A stretch of DNA of 64,000 nt from assembly GCA_036250195.1 (NCBI GenBank), contig JAVHZZ010000002.1, forward strand, positions 69,306,205-69,370,204, written 5' to 3'. How positions within the stretch are numbered: position 1 is the stretch's first letter; each line of letters opens with the position of its first letter. Under the pieces are notes generated by a model. That model did no database searches, was not told where the DNA came from, and worked only from the letters and a program-made list of their open reading frames with translations. The DNA comes from Mixophyes australis (taxonomy: Eukaryota > Chordata > Amphibia > Anura > Limnodynastidae). This document shows, piece by piece, positions 1 to 9,600 of the stretch. Position numbers and translations under genes: made by a program.

Positions 1-600
1 TCAGTTTGCCCGTTAGACTGAGGGTGGTATGCAGATGACAGACTGATCCTGATTCCGAGAAGGGTGCAGAAGGATTTCCAGAACTGCGCTACAAATTGTG
101 AACCACGATCAGAAACAATATCAGAAGGAAGTCCATGGAGACGGAAAATATGTTGTATGAAGAGAATAGCCAGATCTCGAGCGGTAGGAAGCCTGGTTAA
201 TGGAATGAAATGTGCCATTTTGCTGAAACGGTCTACCACAACCCAAATAGTATTGTGTCCTGCAGAAGGTGGCAAATGAACAATAAAGTCCATGGATAAA
301 TGCGTCCAAGGTTTTGCAGGAATGGCCAATGGAACCAACTGACCTACCGGGCGAGTCCTGGGGACTTTGTTTCTGGCACAAACCTCACATGAGAGCACAT
401 GACTCTTGATGTCAGCAGACAAGAATGGCCACCAGACCATACGGGAAAGGATTTCCGGCGTCTTGAAAATTCCAGGGTGTCCAGCAGACCTACTATTATG
501 CGCCTCTGCAAGAAACGCCTTCCTTAGATGGACTGGAACAAAGAGACATCGCTCCGGAGTAGTATCAGGGGCTAATCTCTGGAATCTCTGAAGTGTGATA
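1..600 (-). pseudogene. Gypsy integrase fragment
   Basis: The - strand translation shows a zinc-binding Cys pair (SCEVCAR, near 380), then the first catalytic Asp in MDFIVHLPPS (near 285) and the second in SDRGSQF (near 110). The reading stays typical of an integrase core up to PQSNGQT at bases 1-23, and the codon for the catalytic Glu is cut by the window edge. The enzyme would insert element cDNA into host DNA. The region contains at least one frame break, so it is called a pseudogene. Confidence 0.88.
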
Positions 601-658
601 CTCAGATCCTAGGTTAACCCAGCATGGATTACGGAAGGAGGAATAATAGGCTCTGGGT

Positions 659-2100
659 TTATAACTGGAACGTGGTGTGCCAAGAAACTTCTGGACAGAA
701 CATCTGCCCGGACATTTTTGGAACCTGGTCGATAGGTGATAAGGAAATAAATCGGGTGAAGAATAACGACCAATAGGCCTGTCTGGGATTTAGACGTTTG
801 GCCGATTGAATATATTGCAAGTTCTTGTGGTCGATAATGACAGAGATCTGAGGTGAAGCACCCTCCAGCCAATGCCACCACTCCTCGAAGGCCCATTTGA
901 TTGCCAATAGTTCTCTATTACCGACATCATAGTTTGCTTCTGCTGAAGAGAACTGATGGGAGAAATAGACACATGGGTGTAGACGATTAGTATGAGGATC
1001 CTTCTGTGATAGGATGGCACCAGCACCGACGTCAGAGGCGTCAACCTCAAGAAAAAATGTCTTAGCTGGATCCGGGTGTCTAAGGACCTGAGCGGAGACA
1101 AAGGCCTTTTTCAGGCTTTCGAATGAGGCTACTGCTTGGGGCGACCAATTAGTTGGATCCATTCCTTTACGTGTCAGGGCGACAATGGGAGCCACAATGT
1201 CAGCAAAGCCGTGAATGAATCTTCTATGTTAGTTGGAGAAGCCCAGGAACCTCTGCACCGCCTTAAGATTGTTTGGTTGCACCCAATCCAAAATAGCCTG
1301 AACCTTAGTTGGATCCATGGAAAATCCCTCAGAAGAGATTACGTAACCTAAAAAGGATACCTTCTGCACCTCAAACTCACACTTTTCCAGCTTGGCATAA
1401 AGGTGGTTCTCTCGCAATCTTCGTAGAACTTGTTTAACGTGATCCCTATGTGCAGACAAAGATCTGGACTAGATGAGGATATCATCTAAATAGACGACCA
1501 CGAAACCACCAAGGAAGTCCCGAAGAACTTCATTGATCAAGTCCTGAAACACTGCAGGTGCATTACTAAGGCCAAATGGCATGACCAGATACTCGTAGTG
1601 GCCGGAGTGCGTATTGAATGCCGTCTTCCACTCGTCTCCTTCCTTGATACGGATGAGGTTATACGCTCCACGAAGGTCGATTTTTGTGAAGACATTAGCA
1701 CCTCTCAACTGATCAAATAACACTGAGATGAGCAGAAGGGGATAGGTGTTCTTGATTGTGATAAGATTCAATCCCCGGTAATCAATACAAGCTCTTAGTC
1801 CTCCGTCCTTTTTGGATACAAAGAAGCATCCTGCTCCTACGGAGATTTAAATGGCCTGATGAAGCCTTTCTCCAGGTTTCCATCAATGTATTCCTGCATG
1901 GATTTGGTCTTTGGACCAGAGAGGGAGTACAAGCGCCCCTTGGGTAATTTAGATCCTGGAATAAGCTCGATGGCACAGTCGAATTCCCGGAGCGGTGGTA
2001 GAGTGTCAGCAGCCTTTTTGGAGAAAACATCCCAGAACTCATGATACTGTGAGGGAAGCTGCTCCGGAATAGGCAGAATCACATGTAGAGGTAGTGTCAA
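659..2100 (-). pseudogene. Gypsy reverse transcriptase and RNase H, broken
   Basis: The RT domain is recognisable from [32 protein letters not shown] and the catalytic YLDD box (about 1478-1490). It is followed by the [19 protein letters not shown] region and then RNase H with [32 protein letters not shown] and [10 protein letters not shown]. In-frame stops follow the YLDDILI stretch (near 1468) and the FLGFSN stretch (near 1229), and the N-terminal part (1782-2100) is split between two frames. The polyprotein is therefore not translatable. It would have copied the element RNA into DNA in virus-like particles. Confidence 0.92.
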
Positions 2101-2127
2101 GCAAGACTGTGTGCAATAAGAGCTCCA

Positions 2128-2478
2128 CTAGACAATTTCTCCTTTTACCCAATCCATGACAGGGTTATGGCGGGATAGCCAGGGGTGGCCCAGGATCAAA
2201 GGAACTGACGGACATTCAATAAGGAAGAAGACTATGGATTCAGAGTGGAGAGCTCTAATGTTCAATTGTAGTAGCGGGGTCTCCCAGGTAATCTTGCCGC
2301 CTGGCAATGGACTACCATCTAAGCCACATACCGTAATGGCAGATTTGAGTTTAATCAGCGGAATTCCAGCAGAGCGGGCAAACTCAATGTCAAGGAAGTT
2401 GCCTGCAGCTCCACTGTCAATGAAGGCCGACAGGTTCACCGAACCGCCACTAGACGTGAGTTGTGCAGGGATTAACAC
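2128..2478 (-). pseudogene. Gypsy aspartic protease domain
   Basis: This is an open stretch of 116 codons with the retropepsin-type active site FIDSGAAGNFLD and, further on, the ILGHPWL segment that commonly follows in Gypsy proteases. A stop lies directly after it, where a gag-pol polyprotein should continue into RT. It would have cut the element polyprotein. It lies between the gag zinc knuckle and RT, as expected. Confidence 0.87.
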
Positions 2479-2531
2479 AGCATTTTTTGAGGAAACAATT
2501 TGCAGACCTAGGTGAACCTTCCCCTCGTTCC

Positions 2532-3302
2532 CTAGGCATGCTCTTTTCCCGGCTTATTGGGGCAGGAACAGGAGAAGTGGCCCTTAGTGCCACAATAGAG
2601 ACATAGGCCTTGTGATCGCCTCCTGTCTCTTTCCTCAGGGGAGAGATGATATGCTCCAAGTTGCATAGGCTCCTCGTCATCCGTGACAACAGGAATCAAG
2701 GCAGATGGAAGAGAAGATGCCTCCTTCTCAGACTTGCGTTCCTTAATTCTTCTGTCAATTTTAATAGCGAGGTGCATCAGATCCTCCAATGAGGTAGGCG
2801 TCGGGTATTGCACCAAAGAGTCTTTAATCTGTTCCGACAGGCCTAGACGGAACTGACTACGTAAGGCAGGGTCATTCCATCCACTATCAGGTGACCATCT
2901 ACGAAATTCAGCGCAGTATTCCTCTGCCGACCGCCGGACTTGTTTCAAGGCCCGTAGATGAGCTTCAGTGGAGGCCATACGGTCCGGGTCATCATATAGT
3001 AGACCTAATGCCTCGAAGAAAGCATCTACTGACTGCATGGCAGGACTGGTCTGCGGAAAAGAAAAAGCCCAGGACTGGGGGTCACCCTGTAGAAGGGAAA
3101 TGATAATCCCGACTCTCTGCTGCTCTGAACTGGAGGAGCGGGGTCTCAACCGAAAATAGAGCTTGCAGCTCTCCCTGAAATTCCGGAACAGGGATCTATT
3201 TCCGGAGAACCGGTCCGGTAAATTCATTTTGGGTTCACAGGTGGAAGGTGGAATCTGGAGTGGATTGCGAGGTTTTTGCAAGTTCTTCCTGAACAGACAA
3301 AT
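2532..3302 (-). pseudogene. Gypsy gag, distal part with CCHC knuckle
   Basis: About 250 codons are open. The sequence has the capsid-like run LPDRFSGNRSLFRNF, a central helical region, a basic segment and a C-terminal zinc knuckle CLYCGTKGHFSCSC (C-x2-C-x4-H-x4-C). Gag would package element RNA. The upstream end is not a natural start: the frame runs straight into a solo LTR at 3303, and the rest of gag lies beyond it at 4000-4129. The Met at 3227 is internal rather than the true start. Confidence 0.88.
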
Positions 3303-3999
3303 TGTCACGACTAGTATAGCGTACCTGCTATCGTTGGCACTACTCGGAGGAAGGTGCGGAGTCTAACGTGCACCTGGTGTTCACCAGGGACCCCCGCAAG
3401 GAGGTATGGACTTAGCTGCAGGAAACACGCAGGTCGCGGTCCTTCCACGAGTCAGATAGCGAAGTACGAGAGGAATGTCAGACAGGCCGGTTCGGCAACG
3501 GTGCGGGCAATGCAGGTACACAAGGAGAATCTGAAGGGGTAGTGAGTCAAGCCGGGTCGATAACGTTCTGACAGCGAGGTACAAAAGGGAGATCCAAAAG
3601 GGTAGTTAAGGCAATCCGGGTCACAATGGTCACAGGCAAACAGCAATAAACTGGAGGAAGGAAAAGGTCAGGAAACAGATAATCACAGGAACACTGGAAC
3701 GCTGGAGGACAGGAAAGGACCTGAAACTCTGGCACAGGAGGTGGGGTCAGAGAGGCTTTAATAGTGCTGCTAGCCAATGCCCTCAGCACTAGTAGTGCTG
3801 TCATTGCTCCAGCGCCGGAGCGCTTGTCATCCTTTAGCGCCGTAGCACTATCTTCATGCAGCGTCCCGTTGCCTAGCAACGGGAACGCTTTCAGGTTTGT
3901 AGCTGGCCGGCCGGGCGGAAGGGGAAGTGACGTGTCTGGTTGCTAGGCAACCAGACGCGCTATGCGGACGGGCGGGTGGCCGCCGAGCGGCGCCTGACA
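3303..3999 (-). mobile_element. Solo LTR (family B) inserted in gag
   Basis: A 697-bp LTR with TG..CA ends (- strand starts TGTCAGGCGCC and ends TCGTGACA). It is flanked by the perfect 5-bp duplication CAAAT at 3298-3302 and 4000-4004. It is homologous to the LTR at 25173-25802: both share the stretch GTTCACCAGGGACCCCCGC and the same termini. No internal region is present, so it is a solo LTR left by LTR-LTR recombination. The insertion splits gag of the host Gypsy element, so it is younger than that element. Confidence 0.93.
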
Positions 4000-4129
4000 C
4001 AAATGCTCAGCTAATCCCTGGATCATCTGGTACAAGGACTCAACATGGCCTGCTAAGGCTTGCGCCGGAGACGGTGTGGATCCGCTTCCATCGATCACAA
4101 CCTCGTCTCAGTGTGTGGGCCGGTTATAA
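4000..4129 (-). pseudogene. Gypsy leader and N-terminal gag piece
   Basis: Between the host element's 5' LTR (ends 4130) and the nested LTR (starts 3999) are 130 bp. On the - strand they hold an ATG at 4091 and, in another frame, an open run of about 21 codons typical of a gag N-terminus. The frame change shows decay. I could not identify a tRNA primer-binding site next to the LTR. Confidence 0.65.
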
Positions 4130-4839
4130 TGTTAGGAACCCCTCCAGCCGGCACAACACAACCCGGAGTCTACTCTGCCAATCAGGTGTTCACTGGAGCC
4201 CCTGGTGGTGGGGACAGACTGGGCTGTAGACTGACAGAGGGTCGTGAAGTGTGTACCGGCTGGGGAGATCCCAGACAAGCGGAGTGAGGTCCACGCAGAG
4301 GTCAAGGTCCGGCAGCAGGTTGCAATTCCAGTTAACGAGCTGGGGTCAAGGGTCACAAGCAGACAGAAGAAACGGTAAACAGGCCAGAGGTCAGGGTCAC
4401 GGGATACACATGCGAAGTCCAAATCCAAGCCAAATGTCATACACGGGAGGTCAGCAGAAGTTCAATAAACAGGAACAGGAACAAAGCAGGTCAGCAGACT
4501 GGGAAGCAGAAGCTATAACCGGCAGTGAGGCTCAGTCCTCACTGCCCTAAATACTGCAGCCAGCCAATCAGAGCCTAGCTCTGAAAATACCCAAAGGACC
4601 CTGGTAATAAATAAATTAACCTCAAATAGCCTGCAGGCTATTACTTAGAACTGCACACGCGCCCGGCTGTCCTCAGTTGCCGGGACGCGGCGCTACAGAG
4701 GAAAGCGTCCGGCCGTTGCCTTGGCAACGGTCGGGAGTTGGAGGGAAGTGACGTCCCGGTCGTCATAGTGACGGTCGGGACGCTGGGGCAGACAGGAAGC
4801 GAGCCGCGGCAGCTGTGAGTACCGCCGCTGCACGTGACA
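4130..4839 (-). mobile_element. 5' LTR (family A) of the Gypsy element
   Basis: A 710-bp LTR with TG..CA termini on both ends. On the - strand it starts TGTCACGTGCAGCGGCGG and ends GGGTTCCTAACA, next to the leader and gag. It is the same family as the interrupted solo LTR at 31755-34478: both contain the stretch GTACACACTTCACGACCCTC and the same 3' end. A TATA-like AGTATTTAGG on the - strand lies near 4550. It would have driven transcription toward lower coordinates. Confidence 0.88.
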
Positions 4840-4983
4840 CAAGGCAGAAGTGGTCCTGATGCAGTTGCCGGGACAACCTCAAGGAAGGTACACCAGTACG
4901 TTGAGAGCGCTGTGGTGGTGCCCGCCAAGCTGCTTCAGTTCCCTAAATTAATAAACTGCAATAGGTGAAGATCTCTGGGCAGA

Positions 4984-5360
4984 TGGGCAGCATGGTGGCT
5001 AAGTGGTTAGCACTTCTGCCTTACAGCACTGGGGTCATGAGTTCAATTCCCGACCATGGCCTTATCTGTAAGGAGTTTGTATGTTCTCCCCGTGTTTGCA
5101 TGGGTTTCCTCAGGGTGCTCCACTTTCCCCACACTCCAAAAACATACTGGTAGGTTAATTGGCTGCCAACAAATTCACCCTAATCTGTCTCTGTCTGTCT
5201 CTGTCTGTCTGTGTCTGTGTTAGGGAATTTAGACTGAAAGCCCCAATGGGGCAGGGACTGATGTGACCTCTGTATAGCGCTGAATATATAGTGGTGCTAT
5301 ATAAATAAATGATAATAATAATAATAATAACAATAATAATAATAATAATAATAATAAAAA
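4984..5360 (+). mobile_element. SINE-like dispersed repeat with tRNA-like head
   Basis: The head resembles a Pol III promoter: a box A-like TGGCTAAGTGG near 4994 and a box B-like GAGTTCAATTCC near 5038. The body continues through GTATGTTCTCCCCGTGTTTG and a TCTG-rich stretch to the tail CTATATAAATAAATGATAATAA and an (AAT)n run (5318-5359). A second copy lies on the - strand at 46436-46819. The tRNA resemblance suggests a SINE, but I am not sure of the exact family. Confidence 0.7.
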
Positions 5361-6460
5361 TAATCTCTATCAGTCAATGGGAGAAGGCTTGCAGCCAAGA
5401 TGTTAATTGAAACACTGGGCCAATGCTTCTAATGCATGTGTCATAGGGATTCATCAGTGATACACTTGTATGCAGGGTGTGTCTATGGTCTGGGCCGATG
5501 CTGTTGTTCCTATTCCCATAATGGTCCACAGTCTCTTATTAAACAGTCCCTGGTCAAGCTGAAGCCAATGTCAGTGTTCCTGAGGTAGTTACTATAGTAA
5601 CAGAGCCTTCGGATGTTTCGTATCCCTCTAAACAATGAATTCCCTGGTCAAGCTGTGCCTCTCATAGACCCCAATGCAAAGTCCCGTCCATGGTGTTAGT
5701 CCATAGACTGATATAATAATGCCCGGCTAAGCTGTCTCAGTGACACTTTACATTCTTGCTGGTTCCAGCTTGGTAGGGATCTGAACCCCAATCCCCCTGT
5801 TCCAGCAGAACCACCATGCGAACATTTCCATGAGCAATTCCAGATGGAACAGAGATTCTTGGCAGTAAAATGGGTAGAGTAGTTGTGTATCGGACTCAGT
5901 ATCAAATGCAGGAATCATGATGGAGCTGGTGAGAGGAAGAACTTAACACAAAGCTCAGGGAATCCTGACATCTCCCCTGCAGGCCTTTTTATGGTGTCCA
6001 AATTTCTCACACTGGGAATCACACCCCATGGGTTATCCATAGTTCAAAAATGTTGGGATTGGTCAAGAGGTGTTGATGGGATGGAGATGGGCAGGGATTA
6101 AGATCCCTGAAGTGCAAAATGTATGCCAGTAATAGTATAGGCGTGAGGTTAGGTTCCCAGCACGCCTGCCCTACATGATAATTTATCTGCTTTATAGGAA
6201 GGAAAAAGCTGTACGCACACCCGTGTAATGACTAATACCTCCCTAATTGTGCCTTTTACACCTCATTTAAATAATCCCCTCCTGCAAAATGAAATCTTTC
6301 CATATAAGTGTAAATTTAGGACTCTTGCACCTTTTCTGAACTTATGTCCTGATCTGCTTAACTCCTCCCACTGAAAACGTTTGCCCACCTGCACCATGCT
6401 GATGTCACCATCATGTTCTGCATATGTGTTTACACATTGTTCTCCGTATCCGTCTTGCAG
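5361..6460. other. Unique-looking intron or upstream sequence, no gene seen
   Basis: I see no exon, repeat termini or open frame with recognisable homology here. The stretch precedes the first SOAT2 exon in the window and is probably intron, because the upstream SOAT2 exons were not found. Confidence 0.5.
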
Positions 6461-6545
6461 AGAAAGAGGTCCAGCTGCCAAAGCTTTCCAGTTATCTGTA
6501 TTTTCTCTTCTCTCCGACTCTGCTTTATAGAGACAACTATCCCAG
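6461..6545 (+). CDS. SOAT2: SOAT2 exon 1 of window
   Basis: Acceptor CTTGCAG precedes 6461 and donor GTAGGA follows 6545. The exon starts with two bases of a split codon and ends with AG of the next Arg. It encodes [19 protein letters not shown], a segment strongly conserved in sterol acyltransferases. It joins in frame to the exon at 8068. Confidence 0.88.
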
Positions 6546-6582
6546 GTAGGATCCATTTGAAGGACTAGTTAATTAAGTAAAG

Positions 6583-6613
<31 letters not shown>

Positions 6614-9600
6614 GCTGTTGTTACTGAGCTGAGTAATATAACTGAAATCATTTGCATGTTAATATTTAAACAAATATGTCTATCATGTTCTCTTTTACCT
6701 CTGTGAATCTGGTTGTCATGGTAAGTGGAAGATACTTATATAACTGAGCAGCCAGAGAGACTGACGGATTGTCTTACTTGCTTTGCAGAAATGCATTATG
6801 TGGATTAATACCACAGGGTGATATCACCTCACATGTCTCTACATTTTCAACTTTATGAACTAATTCACATCCCAACATTGACTCTGACCTAAAGAGGTGT
6901 GAGGGCGTAAACTATTTGTAATGGATTGGGAGGTAATGCTTCGCTGCAGTGGATATTCACCTCAATGCTGAACAATGTATTTTACCTTCATTGTCCATAT
7001 CTGAACATTTCAATTTTGGGGCCAATTGGTTCTTTAAGGAAAATAAATCCTGCTTCTAACATGGACCATGTTTCAGAGAGCCCAGGGACTACTTTCCAAA
7101 ATGTTGGCAAGTATATCATGGGAAGTTGCCCCACCCATTTCTGTGACCTCTTTCATTTGGAAGTGTTGTATAATGACAATTGTTCAGTAGAATCAATTTT
7201 AAGTATGTGTGCATTCTGTATGCCCCAGTCTCCATTCTGTATTTTTATAAACTAGTGTTTTCTGGAAATCATTTATGCCGCAAAACAGTATTATTGGGCA
7301 CGCATGTGCTTAGATGGTGTGTGCATAGGAAGAACCATGTCTACTCTACATTACTGGGAAATGCCTTGAGAAACTAGAAGTGTGCCTTGGTGTACTTAGA
7401 CTTGATATGCTGGCGCTTGTAGAACTACAAGAACTGGCATGCCCTGGCATTCAGGGTCCTGATGGGATCTGTAGTGCCATATAGTAAAGTACTATAAAGT
7501 ACTATTTAAATAAACATTCCCCCAATCCTTAATTTTCTACATGTATATACCCTTAAATAGTAAAGGATCTTTCTTCTTCTTTACCATAATCTTTTATGGC
7601 ACTCCAATGGTTAAAAAAAAATCCTCATAGATCCAATGTAGATTATGAATTAACTTCATAGTATCAATGAGATTTACTCATAAAATTTGTCAATGAACTT
7701 CATTGATAGCCCACGTGGGGTTTATATGCAATTAGCCAATCAGACCATCTTTCTTGCACTCTCACCAATCAGAATGAAGTTGCTCTTGATTGGATGCTTG
7801 CGGTCTGGGCCTGCCTTGTCATTCGCTTTGTGGATCTGTAAGGAACAAGTTCTTATCTATGATGGTTTTATAAATTACGATACTCAACATAACCACGTAA
7901 TAGTTCAGGCCACAAATTGTGTTCAGTCTCTTTATCTCCAGTTATGTCTCAGTATGTTATTCTAAATATGCATTGATGTACTATTCCAACTGCAATATTT
8001 TGTTCATTAAGATGGTTAATTGTGATTAGGACATTGAGGAGTTACTATTATTCTTGTCTCCATTTAGAACTCCGTACATCAGGTGGAAATTCGTGGCTAA
8101 GAATCTTGCCCAGGTATGAAATCTACAATGTGATTAAGAGAGCTCTTTCACAATGAAATTTGTTATGTATAGAAGAGTCACACAGTCTATAGCAAAACCT
8201 ATAAAACTTTACAAACGAGTGTTTGTTAATGAGTATCTGTCGCACCGTGTTTGCTTTTTAAAAAATGGATGATCATCATCATCAACATTTATTTGTAATT
8301 CTGTAGCAATTTACAATTGGGAGCAAACACAGTAATAAAACAATACTGGGTAATACAGACAGAGAGGTATGAAGGCCCTGCTCGCAAGCTTACAATCTAC
8401 GGGATGATGATTTTCTCTTATGTAAATGTACGCTATAAAATAAATCAATAATATAAGCAAATTGTATGAAATATTCCAACCAACAAGTTATAAAATGTGC
8501 AGCTGATACGCGGATATGTGTATATTACATGCATGTCCGGTATAATTTTTGCTGCTTATACACATATATAAGATCTGTTAATGTCTCATTCAGTGACTTA
8601 AGCCTGTATTTAATTTATGTTCAATAATCCTCTCTAAATGTTCATTATTTATTTTCCACTAACCTATCAAAATCTAATGTGGCTCATTGGCAGACAAGTT
8701 GTACAATTTGATCACCAACCAACTGGATCTGTATCCAATATAGTACTAAGATTTTCACTTCAAACTGGACACCCCTGCTACAATCCAGTACTCACCTGAA
8801 CCTGCATGATGTGTGTGTGATAAAAGGTTCATAAAAAACAACCGCCTGGGGGTGTATTTACTAAACTGCAGGTTTGAAAATGTGGAGATGTTTCCTATAG
8901 CAACCAATCAGATTCTAGGTATCATTTATTTAGTACATTCTACAAAATGACAGCTAGAATCTGATTTAGTAAATATACCTCCTGGTCTGTTTAAAAATGA
9001 TTAACCCTCTTACTGTCTGTCACACACAAACTTACTTTATTATTATTATTATTAATTTTTATTTATAGGGCGCCACTAGGTGTCCGCGGCGCCGTACAGG
9101 GACAAACAAAATTACAATACGAGTGTCACTCACCGGACTGTGAGTGCTACTTCTAAGGTAGCTAGGAACCGTGTCCGTCCATTATAATGAGGTACTGCGC
9201 ATGTGCAGTCCCTTCTAACCTTCAGTTCTGTTCCTTTAACTTAATTGGCTGATCAGGCAACACTCCCTATATTAAGCACCTGTGGTCAATACCACGTTGC
9301 CTGATCTTGGAGTCTCATTCCTCATGAGTCTCTGAAGGTGTTCCAGTGCCTCCTCGTGTGTTCAGCTTATGCTGATTCCTGTTTGCCGTTTGTGGTTTCC
9401 AGACCACTTCTACTCCTCGTGTTCCTAGTGACTTCAGCAGCTGATTCCTATCCGCTGCCTCCGTGTATCTACAGTTACAGATTACTGCAAACTCTCCTGT
9501 GTTTCATCGTGACTCCAGCAGCTGATTCCTATCCGCTGTCTCCGTATATCTACAGTTACAGATTACTTCAAACTCTCCTGTGTTTCATCGTGACTCCAGC

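Larger units (their letters stand above)
1..4839 (-). mobile_element. Degenerate Ty3/Gypsy LTR retrotransposon, 5' LTR to integrase, cut by window edge
   Basis: Read on the - strand, the order is 5' LTR (4130-4839), leader and start of gag (4000-4129), a foreign solo LTR (3303-3999), rest of gag with a CCHC knuckle, aspartic protease, reverse transcriptase, RNase H and integrase up to base 1. This protease-RT-RNaseH-integrase order is that of Ty3/Gypsy elements. The pol region is broken by several stops and frame changes, so the copy is dead. The integrase ends at the window edge just where its third catalytic residue would be encoded. The 3' LTR lies outside the window. Bases 4840-4844 (CAAGG) would be one copy of its target duplication. 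Confidence 0.93.

Noticed and set aside
4984..5060. tRNA gene
   Set aside because: Box A and B-like motifs are present, but there is no cloverleaf that I can complete, and the sequence is the head of a dispersed SINE-like repeat.
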